From Massilia aurea (GTDB lineage: Bacteria > Pseudomonadota > Gammaproteobacteria > Burkholderiales > Burkholderiaceae_D), in assembly GCF_014200505.1 (NCBI RefSeq), contig NZ_JACHBX010000001.1, positions 1,612,001 through 1,676,000 on the forward strand: a stretch of 64,000 nucleotides of DNA, in the 5' to 3' direction. Positions 33,277 through 42,909 of the stretch are shown in pieces. The position numbers were made by a program, and so were the translations under genes. Each line of letters begins with the position of its first letter. Position 1 is the first letter of the stretch. The notes beneath the pieces were generated by a model. The model did no database searches. It was not told the DNA's origin and worked only from the letters and a program-made list of their open reading frames with translations.

Positions 33277-34485
33277 TTACAGTCCGAGGATCATCTTGGA
33301 GATGATGTTTTTCTGGATCTCGTTGGAGCCGCCGAAGATCGACAGCTTGCGGTTGTTGAAGTATTGCGCCGAGGCGGCGGCCGCGAAGTCGTGCCCGAAG
33401 CTAGGGCCATCATTGGCCGCATCGAGCATGTCCTGCGTGAACGGACGCGCATACACGCCCATCGCGCGCCGTGTCAGCGCATTGATCTCCTGACGGATCT
33501 CGGTGCCGCGGATCTTGAGCATCGAGCTCTCCGCGCCGGGCACGCCGCCGCCAGCCACCGCCGCGATCACGCGCAGATTGGTGGTCTTCATGTTTTCCAG
33601 GTCGATCTCGACAAGCGCCAGGCGGCGCGCAAAGCCCGGATCGTCCGCGAGCGGCTTGCCGCCGCGCGTCTGCTCCTGCGCGATGCGCTTCAAGCGCGCC
33701 AGTGCCGCCATCGAGAAGCCGACACCGGCGATATTCGTGCGCTCGTACGTCAGCAGGTATTTGGCGCAGGTCCAGCCGCGATGTTCTTCGCCGACCAGAT
33801 TCTGCACCGGCACCCGTACGTCGGTGAAGAACACTTCGTTCACTTCGCGCTCGCCATCGAGCAGCGTGATGGGGCGCACGTCGACACCCGGTGACCCCAT
33901 GTCGATCAGCAGGAAGCTGATGCCCTCCTGCTTCTTGGCGCCCGCATCGGTGCGCACCAGGCAGAAAATCATGTTGGCATGCTGGCCGAGCGTGGTCCAG
34001 GTCTTCTGGCCATTGACGATGTAATGCTCGCCCTCGGCGTCCACACCGCGCACGGCGCTGCACTTGACCGCCGCCAGGTCCGAGCCCGCGCCCGGTTCCG
34101 AATACCCCTGGCACCACCAGTCCGAGCCATCCAGGATGCGCGGCAGCCAGTAGTCCTTCTGCGCCTGGTTGCCGTACTTGATCAGGACCGGGCCCAGCAT
34201 GTTCACGCCGAACGGCACGATGCGCGGCGTATTGGCCAGCGCGCACTCGGTCTCGAAGATGAATTTTTCAATGGCGTCCCAGCCCGGGCCGCCGTATGCT
34301 TCCGGCCAGTGATTCGCCAGCCAGCCGCGCTCATTCAGGATCGCGTGCCAGCGCTCCATGTCGGCTTTCGACAGGTGCTTGCCATTGGCGACCTTGCTTG
34401 AGAGGTCCTGCGGCAGCTTCTCGGCCAGGAATGCCCGTACCTCGTCGCGAAAGCGCTCTTGCTCAGGGGTGAAATGTAAATCCAT
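33277..34485 (-). CDS. Acyl-CoA dehydrogenase, PimC-like large subunit
   Basis: A 402-aa protein starting MDLHFTPEQERFRDEVRAFL. Typical family segments are WWCQGYSEPGAGSDLAAVKC, YIVNGQKTWTTLGQHANM and the C-terminal KLSIFGGSNEIQKNIISKMILGL, which belongs to the FAD-adenine/dimer interface. Length and sequence style match the large subunit of pimeloyl-CoA dehydrogenases (about 400 aa). It starts 9 bp after the thiolase gene and is followed by the small-subunit gene. It would catalyse the alpha,beta-desaturation of a dicarboxylyl-CoA. Assignment to dicarboxylates rests on gene order rather than on residues. Confidence 0.93.
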   Translation of the reverse strand: MDLHFTPEQERFRDEVRAFLAEKLPQDLSSKVANGKHLSKADMERWHAILNERGWLANHWPEAYGGPGWDAIEKFIFETECALANTPRIVPFGVNMLGPVLIKYGNQAQKDYWLPRILDGSDWWCQGYSEPGAGSDLAAVKCSAVRGVDAEGEHYIVNGQKTWTTLGQHANMIFCLVRTDAGAKKQEGISFLLIDMGSPGVDVRPITLLDGEREVNEVFFTDVRVPVQNLVGEEHRGWTCAKYLLTYERTNIAGVGFSMAALARLKRIAQEQTRGGKPLADDPGFARRLALVEIDLENMKTTNLRVIAAVAGGGVPGAESSMLKIRGTEIRQEINALTRRAMGVYARPFTQDMLDAANDGPSFGHDFAAAASAQYFNNRKLSIFGGSNEIQKNIISKMILGL

Positions 34486-34494
34486 GATGATCCT

Positions 34495-35676
34495 TTAGAA
34501 AATCTCGAACAGGCCCGCAGCGCCCATGCCGCCGGCGATGCACATCGTGACCACGGCGTACTTCGCGCCGCGGCGCCGGCCTTCAATCAGAATGTGGCCG
34601 GCCAGGCGCGCGCCCGTCATGCCGAACGGATGGCCGATCGAAATCGCCCCACCGTCGACGTTCAGGCGCTCGTCGGGGATGCCGAGTTGCTGCTGGCAGT
34701 AGATCGCCTGCGAGGCAAACGCTTCATTCAGTTCCCACAGGTCGATGTCGTCCACTGTCAGGCCGAAGCGCTTCAAGAGCTTGGGCACCGCGAACACGGG
34801 GCCGATGCCCATTTCATCCGGCTCGCAGCCGGCCACCGCCATGCCACGGAAGGCGCCCAGCGGGGCCAAGCCGAGGCGCTCGGCTTCTTTTGCTTCCATC
34901 ATCACGCAGGCCGACGCGCCATCGGACAGCTGCGACGCATTGCCGGCAGTGACGAATTTGCCCTCGCCCATGACCGGCGCCAGCTTGGCCAGGCCTTCAT
35001 AGGTCGTGCCGCGCCGGTTGCAGGTGTCTTCGGCGATCGTGACTTCGCACTGGCTGACTTCCTTCGTCTCCTTGTCGGTGACAGCCATGGTCGTCGTGCA
35101 GGCGACGATTTCTTCGCTGTAGCGGCCGGCCAGCTGCGCCGCCTCGGTCTTGCGCTGGGACTCGAACGAGAAGCGGTCCTGCGCTTCGCGGCTGATGTTG
35201 TAGCGCGCAGCGACGATGTCGGCGGTGTCGATCATCGGCAGATACAGGTCCGGCTTGTGCTCCAGGATCCACGGGTCAATGCCGGAATCGCCGCTGTCGC
35301 GGCTGCGGATGTGCGAGATGCTTTCCACGCCGCCGGCGATGATGGCCGGCGCGCCGTCGACGATGATACGGCCGGCGCCGATGGCGATCGCCTGCAGGCC
35401 TGACGCGCAGAAGCGGTTGACGGTCGTGCCGGCAATGGTGATCGGCAGGCCGGCGCGGATCACGCTCTGGCGCGCGATATTGCGCCCGGTGGTGCCTTCC
35501 GGGTAGCCGCAACCGAGAATGGCGTCCTCGATCATGGCCGGATCGATGCCGGCGCGCTCGACGGCGGCGCGTACGGCGAAGGCAGCCAGCTGGGCGCCGG
35601 GGGTGATGTTGAATTCGCCGCGGTGCGCCTTGGTCAGCGGGGTGCGGGCAGTTGAAACGATGACAGCTTCGCGCAT
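34495..35676 (-). CDS. Thiolase (acetyl-CoA acyltransferase), PimB-like
   Basis: A 393-aa thiolase. The acyl-accepting cysteine is in [12 protein letters not shown] (about residue 90), the His in [17 protein letters not shown], and the C-terminal cysteine in [19 protein letters not shown]. It would cleave the 3-ketoacyl-CoA made by the adjacent FadB-like enzyme, releasing acetyl-CoA. It lies second in the operon, 34 bp after the multifunctional protein gene. Length and motifs are complete. Confidence 0.95.
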   Translation of the reverse strand: MREAVIVSTARTPLTKAHRGEFNITPGAQLAAFAVRAAVERAGIDPAMIEDAILGCGYPEGTTGRNIARQSVIRAGLPITIAGTTVNRFCASGLQAIAIGAGRIIVDGAPAIIAGGVESISHIRSRDSGDSGIDPWILEHKPDLYLPMIDTADIVAARYNISREAQDRFSFESQRKTEAAQLAGRYSEEIVACTTTMAVTDKETKEVSQCEVTIAEDTCNRRGTTYEGLAKLAPVMGEGKFVTAGNASQLSDGASACVMMEAKEAERLGLAPLGAFRGMAVAGCEPDEMGIGPVFAVPKLLKRFGLTVDDIDLWELNEAFASQAIYCQQQLGIPDERLNVDGGAISIGHPFGMTGARLAGHILIEGRRRGAKYAVVTMCIAGGMGAAGLFEIF

Positions 35677-35710
35677 GGCGAGTCTCCTGACAAATTGATG
35701 ACGATAGGGT

Positions 35711-37840
35711 CTACGCGGATTGATTCAGGCTGGCGAAATTGGCGCCCTTGTCAACCAGCTCGACCAGCAGCGGCGACGGCTGCCAGAACAGCGGGGCTTC
35801 CTTGGCAAACTCGCGGATGTCGGCCAGGATCGTCGGCAGGCCGACCGTGTCGGCATACTGCATCGGGCCACCGCGGTAGCGCGGGAAACCGTAGCCGTGC
35901 ACGAACGTCACGTCCACATCGAGAGGCCGCAGGGCGATCTTCTGGTGCACGACATTGGCGCCCTCGTTGATCATCGCGGCCAGGTAGCGGCGCACGATCT
36001 CGGCGTCGCTGAAGCTGCGCGGCGCTTTACCTGACAACGCGCCCGCGCGGGCCCGTTCGGCATCGATGATGGCCTCGACTTCCGGATCGGGTGTGCCGAC
36101 GCGGGCGCCGTCCGGATACAGGTAGTAGCCACGCCCGGTTTTCTGGCCAAACCAGCCCCGTTCGCACAGGCGGTCGGCAATCTGCACGTAACGTGCGCGC
36201 GGGTCACGCGTGGGGGCGCGCCGCTTGCGGGTGGCCCAGCCAATGTCGCCACCGGCCAGGTCGGACACCTGGAACGGGCCCATCGGATAGCCGAAGTCGC
36301 GCAGCGCCTTGTCGATCTGGTAGGGCGAGGCGCCGTCTTCCATCATCGCGTGGGCAGCCTGGCCATACACGGCGAGGATGCGGTTGCCGATGAAACCGTC
36401 GCACACGCCGGCGCGCACCGGCACCTTGCGCAGCTTCTTTGCCAGGTCGAAGGCGGTGGCGACCACGTCGTCGGCCACCTTGGCCGGCACGACGATTTCG
36501 AGCAGCTTCATGATGTTCGCCGGCGAGAAGAAATGCAGGCCCACGACATCCTGCGGGCGCGAGATAGCGGCTGCAATTTCGTCGATGTCGAGGTAGGACG
36601 TATTGGTGGCCAGCACCGCACCGGGTTTGCAGACCCGATCGAGTTCGGCAAACACGGCGTGTTTCACGGCCATGTCCTCGAACACGGCTTCGATCACCAG
36701 ATCGGCCTGGGCCAGCGCGTCGTACGACGTGCTGCCATTAAAGCGCGCCATGGTGGCGTTTTTGGCCTCCGGCGTGATGCGGCCCTTGGCGATCAGGCCG
36801 TCATATACCTTCTCGACATGCTTGCGGCCACGCGCCAGCGCCTCGTCGTCGCGCTCGATCATCGTGACCGGCAAGCCGGCATCGAGGACGGCAACGGCGA
36901 TGCCGGCGCCCATCGTGCCGCCGCCAACGACGCCGATGCGCTCGATCGGTCGCGGCTTGGCGCTGCGCGTCTCCGGCGCCCGGGCCGTTTCGCGCTCGGC
37001 GAAGAAGGCATGCACGAGGCCGGCGCGCTGCGGGCTGTCGAGGCATTCAAGGAACAGCTTGCGCTCGAGCGCCTGGCCTTCATCGAATGGAAGCTCAAGC
37101 GCGCCCTGCACCGCGTCCACGATTTTCAGGGGCGAGAACAGGCCGCGCGATTTTTTGGCCGTCTCGGCGCGTGCGCTATCGATCGCGGCGCGCTGGGCTG
37201 CCGTGTCGGCGAGCTGCGTGGCGTCACGGGTGCGGCGGACCGGCGCCCCGCCCTGCACCAGCTCCTGCGCATACGCCAGGCCTGCTGCGAGCGGGTCGGC
37301 GCCATCCACCACCCGGTCGACCAGGCCCAGTTTTGCCGCTTCGGCCGCGCCAACGTGGCGACCGCTCAGCATCATGTCGAGCGCTGCGGCGGCGCCGATC
37401 AGGCGCGGCGTGCGCTGGGTGCCGCCAGCGCCCGGCAGCAGGCCAAGCGCCACTTCGGGCAAACCCAGTTTTGCTGCCGGCAGCGCCAGGCGGTAGTGCG
37501 CCGCCAGCGCGATCTCGAGTCCACCACCAAGCGCAGCGCCGTGGATGACGGCAATCACCGGTTTGCTGCAGGCTTCAATGCCGTTGCAGACGTCAGGCAG
37601 GAACGGCGTCATCGGTGGCTTGCCGAACTCGCGGATATCGGCGCCGCCGATGAAGGTCTTGCCGCTGCCGACGATCAGCACGGCCTTGACCGCAGTGTCG
37701 GCCCCGGCCGCGTCGATCGTTGCAGTCAGGCCGCGTCGGACGTCGACGCCAAGTGCATTGACGGGAGGATTGTCGATGGTGACGACGAGAATGTCGCCGT
37801 GCATGGCACGAGCGACCGGGCCAGTTGCGCCGGTGTGCAT
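35711..37840 (-). CDS. Enoyl-CoA hydratase / 3-hydroxyacyl-CoA dehydrogenase fusion (FadB/PimF-like)
   Basis: A 709-aa multifunctional protein from the ATG at 37840 (AAGGAGAC upstream). The N-terminal crotonase domain (1-190) has the oxyanion segment [19 protein letters not shown] and [18 protein letters not shown] with the hydratase Glu. The NAD-binding domain (about 290-480) begins [22 protein letters not shown]. Two dehydrogenase C-terminal domains follow ([32 protein letters not shown]). It is the first gene of the catabolic operon and is transcribed from the divergent spacer containing four palindromic 13-mers. It performs two successive beta-oxidation steps. Confidence 0.95.
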   Translation of the reverse strand: MHTGATGPVARAMHGDILVVTIDNPPVNALGVDVRRGLTATIDAAGADTAVKAVLIVGSGKTFIGGADIREFGKPPMTPFLPDVCNGIEACSKPVIAVIHGAALGGGLEIALAAHYRLALPAAKLGLPEVALGLLPGAGGTQRTPRLIGAAAALDMMLSGRHVGAAEAAKLGLVDRVVDGADPLAAGLAYAQELVQGGAPVRRTRDATQLADTAAQRAAIDSARAETAKKSRGLFSPLKIVDAVQGALELPFDEGQALERKLFLECLDSPQRAGLVHAFFAERETARAPETRSAKPRPIERIGVVGGGTMGAGIAVAVLDAGLPVTMIERDDEALARGRKHVEKVYDGLIAKGRITPEAKNATMARFNGSTSYDALAQADLVIEAVFEDMAVKHAVFAELDRVCKPGAVLATNTSYLDIDEIAAAISRPQDVVGLHFFSPANIMKLLEIVVPAKVADDVVATAFDLAKKLRKVPVRAGVCDGFIGNRILAVYGQAAHAMMEDGASPYQIDKALRDFGYPMGPFQVSDLAGGDIGWATRKRRAPTRDPRARYVQIADRLCERGWFGQKTGRGYYLYPDGARVGTPDPEVEAIIDAERARAGALSGKAPRSFSDAEIVRRYLAAMINEGANVVHQKIALRPLDVDVTFVHGYGFPRYRGGPMQYADTVGLPTILADIREFAKEAPLFWQPSPLLVELVDKGANFASLNQSA

Positions 37841-37878
37841 GAGCTGTCTCCTTGATTTTATGTCGGATGCTACATCGG

Positions 37879-37891
37879 TTCGCTGTGCGAA
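37879..37891. promoter_or_regulatory. IclR-type operator, copy 1
   Basis: TTCGCTGTGCGAA is a palindrome with 5-bp arms (TTCGC/GCGAA). It lies 39 bp before the FadB-like start codon, where it could overlap the minus-strand promoter. Confidence 0.65.
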
Positions 37892-37997
37892 ACCGTGTTT
37901 TGCATTTCTTGTTGCGATCAACGATAACCGATTTTTCGCGAAAATGTAAACGACTTCGCGGTGCCGCTTTTGCGGGAAAAACCGGAAGATCCGGTGA

Positions 37998-38010
37998 TTC
38001 GCTGTGCGAA
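37998..38010. promoter_or_regulatory. IclR-type operator, copy 2
   Basis: An identical second copy of TTCGCTGTGCGAA, in the middle of the divergent spacer. Confidence 0.65.
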
Positions 38011-38046
38011 ATGCATCGATTTAGCGTAATTACCCATACCAGGTGT

Positions 38047-38059
38047 TTCGCTCTGCGAA
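38047..38059. promoter_or_regulatory. IclR-type operator, copy 3
   Basis: TTCGCTCTGCGAA differs from copies 1 and 2 only at the centre base. It lies upstream of the candidate -35 box for the IclR gene. Confidence 0.6.
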
Positions 38060-38079
38060 CGACCATTTCACAAAAACTG

Positions 38080-38109
38080 TTGACACCCGCGTTTTCGGTA
38101 TGTGAATAT
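38080..38109 (+). promoter_or_regulatory. Candidate promoter of the second IclR gene, with operator copy 4 inside
   Basis: TTGACA (38080-38085) is followed after 18 bp by GAATAT (38104-38109). A degenerate operator, TTCGGTATGTGAA (38094-38106), occupies the space between the boxes and reaches the -10, a position typical of autorepression. Confidence 0.45.
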
Positions 38110-38152
38110 CCGACTCAAGCCCAGCCGGAGATGCCGGGCATAGGAGACAAGA

Positions 38153-39025
38153 ATGGACTCGATCCAGTCACTGGAAGACCCTTTGCTGGCGGCACCGGCC
38201 ACCTCGCAAGCGCTACCGCAAGCGCAGCAGGACGACCCGTCCGACGAAGACAACGGCAAGGACCGCCAGTTCGTCACGGCCCTGGCGCGCGGCCTGGAAA
38301 TCCTGCGCTGCTTCCGCCCGGGCGAGGCATACCTCACCAACAGCGAAATGGCCAAGCGCACCGGCATGCCCAAGCCGACGATTTCACGCCTGACCTACAC
38401 GCTGACCAAGCTCGGCTACCTCACCTATTCGGCTGACCAGGGCCGTTACCAGCTCGGCGCCCCGGTGCTGGCGCTCGGCTACACCCTGCTCGCCAACCTC
38501 GACGTGCGCAAACTGGCCCGGCCTGCGATGCAGGAACTGGCTGAGTACGCCCAGTGCAGCGTGGCGATCGGGATCCGCGACCGCCTGCACATGGTGTATG
38601 TCGAGGCCTGCCGTGGCAGCGCTGCGGTCACGCTGCGGCGCGATGCCGGTTCGCGCATTCCGCTCGCCACAACCGCGATGGGCAAGGCGTATCTGTGCGG
38701 CTTGCCGCAAACCGACCGCGATTTTTTGATGGACCATATCCGCCTGACGGCTGACACCAACTGGCCCAAGATCAAGACCGACATCGAACAGGGCTTCAAG
38801 GATTATCAGGACCGCGGCTTTGTCCTGTCGTCCGGCCTGTGGGACGCGAACATCAGCGCAGTGGGGGTGCCGCTGCTCGACCAGGACATCGCCCGGACGA
38901 TGGCGTTTAACTGCGGCGGCCCGGCCTTTTTGCTGCCCTACGAAAAACTGGTCGAGGACCTCGGTCCGCGCCTGGTGCAACTGGTGCGCAACGTGGAAAT
39001 CAGCATGGGCCGGCATATCGGCTAG
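38153..39025 (+). CDS. IclR-family transcriptional regulator (second of two)
   Basis: A 290-aa regulator with an unusually long acidic N-terminal tail (residues 1-38). The winged helix is at about 40-105 (NSEMAKRTGMPKPTISRLTYTLTKLGYL) and the ligand-binding domain has CSVAIGIRDRLHMVYVEAC and IPLATTAMGKAYLCG. It opens the plus-strand transport operon and faces the pim-like operon, so it is the natural candidate for binding the TTCGC-N3-GCGAA palindromes between them. The likely effector is the dicarboxylate or an acyl-CoA; this is inference. The first IclR protein is its closest relative in the window. Confidence 0.95.
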   Translation: MDSIQSLEDPLLAAPATSQALPQAQQDDPSDEDNGKDRQFVTALARGLEILRCFRPGEAYLTNSEMAKRTGMPKPTISRLTYTLTKLGYLTYSADQGRYQLGAPVLALGYTLLANLDVRKLARPAMQELAEYAQCSVAIGIRDRLHMVYVEACRGSAAVTLRRDAGSRIPLATTAMGKAYLCGLPQTDRDFLMDHIRLTADTNWPKIKTDIEQGFKDYQDRGFVLSSGLWDANISAVGVPLLDQDIARTMAFNCGGPAFLLPYEKLVEDLGPRLVQLVRNVEISMGRHIG

Positions 39026-39133
39026 CGGTGCCGTGGTACCGGCAATCAAGGAGCGACGCCGCTGCACGCGGTGAGGCCCCCGGCTTGCCGTCGTTTTTGA
39101 CTATTCCTACATTCACTAAAAAATAACGGAGAC

Positions 39134-40312
39134 ATGATGAAGGCAAACAAGATCGTCCTCGCCATCCTGGCATTGGGCACCGTCGGCACCGTCGGCAGCA
39201 TCAACCTGGCCAGTGCCGACGAGTTTCTGGTCGGTGTGCAGATTCCGCTGACCGGACCACTGGCCCGCGTCGGCCTGGGCACCCAGGAAGGCATCCGCGT
39301 CGCGGCCGAGGTCTTCAACAAGACCAACGGCAAGCACACGATCAAACTGATTACCGTCGATGACGAATCGGCGCCGGCGAAGGCCGTGGCGGCAGTGGAA
39401 AAGCTGGCCAGCCAGAACGTGGTGGCCATCACGGGCGGTTACGCATCCAACAATATCTCGCCAGCCTCGGATGCCGCCGGCAAACTGGGCCTGGCCTATG
39501 TGACGTCGGGCGGCGTTGACGATGGCCTGGTCAATGCCGGGCGCAAGAATTTCTTCCGCATCAATAACACCCAGGGTTACCAGAAGGCGCTCGTTGGCCT
39601 GCTCACCGACCTCAACGTCAAGTCGGTGTCGATCATCTATTCGACCAAGGATGCGACCCACGGCCTGGCCGCGGACGTCGAGAAAACCCTGGCAGCCAAG
39701 GGCGTCAAAGTCGTCACGCACGCGTTCGATCCGTTGATCACCGACTTCAAGCCGATCATCAACAAGGTGAAGCTGCGCGACCGCTCCGAATTCATCGTCA
39801 TGGTCGGCTACGAAAACGACTACGTCGGCATCCTGCGCGCCGCGCGCGTCCTCAAGCCGAGCATCAAGGGCGTGGCCGGCGTGTGGTCGCTGGCAACGCC
39901 GAAGATGGCGGCCGATTTCCCGGACCTGATGCCGAACGTCTACGGCACTGCCGTGCTGCCATTCCCGGTGCAGTTCTCGACCGAAGAAGGCAAGCGCTTT
40001 GCCGACGGCTACAAGGCGCTGCTGAACAAGGACCCGGATTACCTGGGCCAGTTCGGCTATGTCCAGTCGATGCTGCTGTTCGAAGCGATCGCACGCGCCG
40101 CCGACAAGGGCACGCTGAAAAAAGGTGGCGTGATTGACGAAATGCGCAAGACCGATCGCCAGACCCTGATCGGCCGGGTGCAGTTCGACGCCAGGGGCGA
40201 CAACCCGAACTTCACGCAGCGCATGGGCCAGCACCAGGGCAAGAAGGTCGAACTGGTGTGGCCAAAGGAATCGGCCACCGCCAAGCCGGTGTACCCGGGC
40301 CTGCCCTGGTAA
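39134..40312 (+). CDS. livK: ABC transporter substrate-binding protein, branched-chain amino-acid family
   Basis: A 392-aa periplasmic binding protein. The signal peptide (MMKANKIVLAILALGTVGTVGSINLASA) is followed by the type I binding fold (FLVGVQIPLTGPLARVGLGTQEG, AVAAVEKLASQNVVAITGGYASN). Family members bind amino acids, but many in catabolic clusters bind aromatic or dicarboxylic acids; here the adjacent acyl-CoA genes favour a carboxylic acid. The permease genes follow after a stem-loop, which usually lets the binding protein be made in excess. The 108-bp gap before it shows no convincing promoter, so it may be read through from the IclR gene. Confidence 0.95.
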   Translation: MMKANKIVLAILALGTVGTVGSINLASADEFLVGVQIPLTGPLARVGLGTQEGIRVAAEVFNKTNGKHTIKLITVDDESAPAKAVAAVEKLASQNVVAITGGYASNNISPASDAAGKLGLAYVTSGGVDDGLVNAGRKNFFRINNTQGYQKALVGLLTDLNVKSVSIIYSTKDATHGLAADVEKTLAAKGVKVVTHAFDPLITDFKPIINKVKLRDRSEFIVMVGYENDYVGILRAARVLKPSIKGVAGVWSLATPKMAADFPDLMPNVYGTAVLPFPVQFSTEEGKRFADGYKALLNKDPDYLGQFGYVQSMLLFEAIARAADKGTLKKGGVIDEMRKTDRQTLIGRVQFDARGDNPNFTQRMGQHQGKKVELVWPKESATAKPVYPGLPW

Positions 40313-40334
40313 GCCTGTAAGCGCATGAGCGAGA

Positions 40335-40355
40335 CGGGCAGGATCCCCCTGCCCG
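40335..40355 (+). terminator. Intercistronic stem-loop between the binding-protein and permease genes
   Basis: CGGGCAGG and CCTGCCCG pair perfectly around ATCCC. No T-run follows, so it is more likely a leaky attenuator or mRNA-stabilising hairpin than a full terminator. Confidence 0.55.
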
Positions 40356-40380
40356 CGTGAATAATCGATTGGATGCAGAA

Positions 40381-41253
40381 ATGACGGACTTGATTCTACA
40401 AGCCGTGTATTCCGGGTTGTTGCAGGGCGGCTCCTACGCCCTGATTGCACTGGGACTGGCGCTCGTGTTCGGCGCCATGAACGTGATCAACCTGGCGCAC
40501 GGTGAACTGGTATTGCTGGCGGCGTACATCGCCTACACGGTCGAATCGCAACTCGGCTGGAATCCGCTGGCCGCGATTCCCGCCGCCGTGATCATCGTGA
40601 CCATCACCTCGAGCCTGCTGTATTTCCTGGTCAGCCGGGTGACGGTGCACCGCGAAATCAATTCGCTGACGCTGACCTTCGGCGTCGGCGTGATCCTCAC
40701 CAACCTGGTCCTGATGATCTGGAGCGCCGATGTGCGCACGACAAGCTCGACCTGGATGCAGGAAGCCTTCATCGTTGGCGAGCTCTACAGCATGCGCAGT
40801 GAAGTGCTGTTCTTTGGCGTGAGCCTGGTGCTGATCGTGGCGCTGTGGTGGTGGTTGTCGCGCAGCTGGTATGGCCGCGCCGTGCGCGCCGTATCGAGCA
40901 ACCGCGACGCGGCCAAGCTGATGGGGATCAATCCTGGCCGCACGGAGCTGGTGTCGTTCATCGTGGCCGGCATCCTGGCCGCCTTTGCCGGTGTCGCTCT
41001 GTTCAGCTATGGCGTCGTCACGCCGGGCTATGGCAGCGTACTGACCGTGAAAGCCTTCATCATCACCGTGCTGGCGGGCCTCGGCTCGATCCCCGGCGTG
41101 CTGATCGGCGCAATACTGCTGGGCGTGGCCGAATCGCTGACGATCACGCTGGCCAGTTCGGCTTTGCAAGAGCTGGCCGGCATGGGCCTGTTCCTCGTGG
41201 TGCTGTTCGTGATGCCCAATGGCCTGTTTGGTGTGGCACGGAGGCGCGGATGA
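40381..41253 (+). CDS. livH: ABC transporter permease (LivH family)
   Basis: A 290-aa inner-membrane protein from the ATG at 40381; a GTG 24 bp upstream is open but adds no conserved sequence. About eight transmembrane helices are present. Family signature segments are ALIALGLALVFGAMNVINLAHGELVLLAAY and SSNRDAAKLMGINPGR (the coupling loop contacting the ATPase). It pairs with the LivM-type permease, whose ATG overlaps its stop (ATGA). Confidence 0.95.
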   Translation: MTDLILQAVYSGLLQGGSYALIALGLALVFGAMNVINLAHGELVLLAAYIAYTVESQLGWNPLAAIPAAVIIVTITSSLLYFLVSRVTVHREINSLTLTFGVGVILTNLVLMIWSADVRTTSSTWMQEAFIVGELYSMRSEVLFFGVSLVLIVALWWWLSRSWYGRAVRAVSSNRDAAKLMGINPGRTELVSFIVAGILAAFAGVALFSYGVVTPGYGSVLTVKAFIITVLAGLGSIPGVLIGAILLGVAESLTITLASSALQELAGMGLFLVVLFVMPNGLFGVARRRG

Positions 41254-42203
41254 AACTCAACAAACTCCTGATCGCCACGCTGGTGGCGACGTACCTCGTG
41301 GTGCCATTCGCGCTGGGCGGCAACAGCTATGTCATGAGTCTGGTCATCGCCTCGCTGATCATTGGCGGCGTCGCGCTGTCGTGGGCGCTGCTGGGCAACC
41401 TGGGCGGCATGGTCAGCTTCGGCCATGCGGCGTTCTTTGGCGTGGGCGCCTACACGTCGGCCGTGCTGACGATGCAGTACAACGTGCCGGTCTTCATCGG
41501 CCTGATGCTGGGCGGCGTCGGTGCGGTGCTGTCGGCGGTCCTGATGCTGCCCGTGCTGCGCCTGCGCGGCCCCTACTTTGCGCTGGCAATCCTGGCGTAT
41601 GCGCACATCTTCCGCATCGTGGCTACCGAATGGACGTCAGTCACGAACGGCGCCGGCGGCATTGCCAGGATCCCGGCCCTGCCGACCGTGTTCGACTACA
41701 ATTTCGGCACCCACACCGGCAATTACCTGGTGATTCTGACGATGGTATTGCTGTTTGCCTGGGCCTATGATCTCATCCGCCGCAGCCCGCACGGCCTGGC
41801 CCTGCGCGCCATGCACGACAGCGAGGATGCCACGCGCGTGGTGGGCGTCAACAACACGCTGCTCAAGGGCCTGATGCTGCTGGTGTCGGCCTTCATGTGC
41901 GGCGCCGTGGGCGCCTTCAATGCCCACTACATCAACTTCCTCGAACCGGATTACGCCTTCAGTGCGGTATGGGTAACGATCCCGATCGTCGCAGCGATCT
42001 TCGGCGGCTACCGCACCATCACCGGTCCCCTGATCGGCGCCGTCGTGGTGTACCTGGTCGACCAGTTATTCATCAAGAACTTCATGCCGACCGGTCACCA
42101 GTTGGTTCTCGGCGTGGTGCTGGTCGTGATGATCATTGCCAGTCCGGATGGCCTGCTGGGCATGATCCGCAGGGCGCTAAGGAAAAAACATGCTGCAACT
42201 TGA
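41250..42203 (+). CDS. livM: ABC transporter permease (LivM family)
   Basis: A 317-aa inner-membrane protein with about nine to ten helices. Conserved motifs are LLGNLGGMVSFGHAAFFGVGAYTSAV and ALRAMHDSEDATRVVGVNN (coupling loop). It forms the second half of the translocation channel. The ATG overlaps the LivH stop, and its own 3' end overlaps the first ATPase gene by 14 bp. Overall length is normal for the family. Confidence 0.95.
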   Translation: MKLNKLLIATLVATYLVVPFALGGNSYVMSLVIASLIIGGVALSWALLGNLGGMVSFGHAAFFGVGAYTSAVLTMQYNVPVFIGLMLGGVGAVLSAVLMLPVLRLRGPYFALAILAYAHIFRIVATEWTSVTNGAGGIARIPALPTVFDYNFGTHTGNYLVILTMVLLFAWAYDLIRRSPHGLALRAMHDSEDATRVVGVNNTLLKGLMLLVSAFMCGAVGAFNAHYINFLEPDYAFSAVWVTIPIVAAIFGGYRTITGPLIGAVVVYLVDQLFIKNFMPTGHQLVLGVVLVVMIIASPDGLLGMIRRALRKKHAAT

Positions 42204-42909
42204 AAACGTCACTGTCCGCTTCGGCGGCCTCACGGCGGTCAACGATGTCACGCTGGCGGTCGGCACGGGGGACCTGGTGGGCCTGGTCGGCGCCAATGGC
42301 GCCGGCAAGACCACGCTGTTCAATGCCATTTCGGGGCTGGTGCGCCCGACCACGGGCCGCATCCTGTTCAATGGCGCCGATGTGCTCAAGGCGCCGATGT
42401 ACCAGCGTGCGCGCATGGGCATCGGGCGCACCTTTCAGATCCCGCAACCGATGCACGAGCTGACCGTGCGCCAGAACCTGGAAGTGGCGCAGCGCTTTGG
42501 CACCGGTTCGGTCGACAAACGCCGCATCGACGAGATCCTGGACTTCACCAACCTGGCCGCCAAGGCCGGGCGTGATGCATCGAGCGGCCTGGCGCTGACC
42601 GAACTGAAGGCGCTCGAAGTGGCCAAGGCGCTCTCGACCAACCCGAAACTGCTGCTGCTCGACGAAGTGCTGGCTGGGCTGGAAACGAGCGGCAAGCGCA
42701 ACTTCATGAACATGCTCAAGGACCTGCACGCCAAGTTCTCGGTCGGCATCCTGATCATCGAGCATGACATCGAGACCATCAGCAATCTATGCCAGCGGGT
42801 GGCGGTGCTGAACTTCGGCGGCATGATCGCCGAAGGTACGCCGGCCGAGGTCTTCAACAACCCGGCCGTCATCAAGAGCTATACCGGAGGCGAGGTCGAC
42901 CATGCTTGA
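42190..42909 (+). CDS. livG: ABC transporter ATPase (LivG family)
   Basis: A 239-aa ATPase. Walker A is GLVGANGAGKTTLFNAI. The normal LivG signature LSYGxQR is altered: the region reads DASSGLALTELKALEVAKAL, and Walker B is LLLLDEVLAGLETSG, followed by an H-loop in LIIEHDIETI. The degenerate signature motif is seen in some LivG-type subunits of catabolic transporters and does not by itself imply loss of function. It is cotranslated with LivF. Confidence 0.93.
   Translation: MLQLENVTVRFGGLTAVNDVTLAVGTGDLVGLVGANGAGKTTLFNAISGLVRPTTGRILFNGADVLKAPMYQRARMGIGRTFQIPQPMHELTVRQNLEVAQRFGTGSVDKRRIDEILDFTNLAAKAGRDASSGLALTELKALEVAKALSTNPKLLLLDEVLAGLETSGKRNFMNMLKDLHAKFSVGILIIEHDIETISNLCQRVAVLNFGGMIAEGTPAEVFNNPAVIKSYTGGEVDHA

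Larger units (their letters stand above)
37841..38152. other. Divergent regulatory spacer between the two catabolic operons
   Basis: 312 bp, relatively AT-rich, with no gene. It contains four copies of a TTCGCTNTGCGAA-like palindrome (listed separately), the unrelated palindrome TTTTCGCGAAAA at 37933-37944, and a promoter-like pair toward the IclR gene. Both operons must start here. Confidence 0.8.

Noticed and set aside
36350-37855. 501-residue plus-strand open frame opposite the FadB-like gene
   Set aside because: Composition is that of an antisense shadow; the minus-strand protein has complete hydratase and dehydrogenase motifs.
37933-37944. TTTTCGCGAAAA palindrome in the divergent spacer
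   Set aside because: Symmetric, but its half-site spacing differs from the four TTCGC-N3-GCGAA elements; counted as possible coincidence in AT-rich DNA.
37841-38152. Repeated 13-mers considered as a CRISPR-like array
   Set aside because: Units are short palindromes with irregular spacing (119, 49 and 47 bp) and no cas genes; operator sites explain them better.
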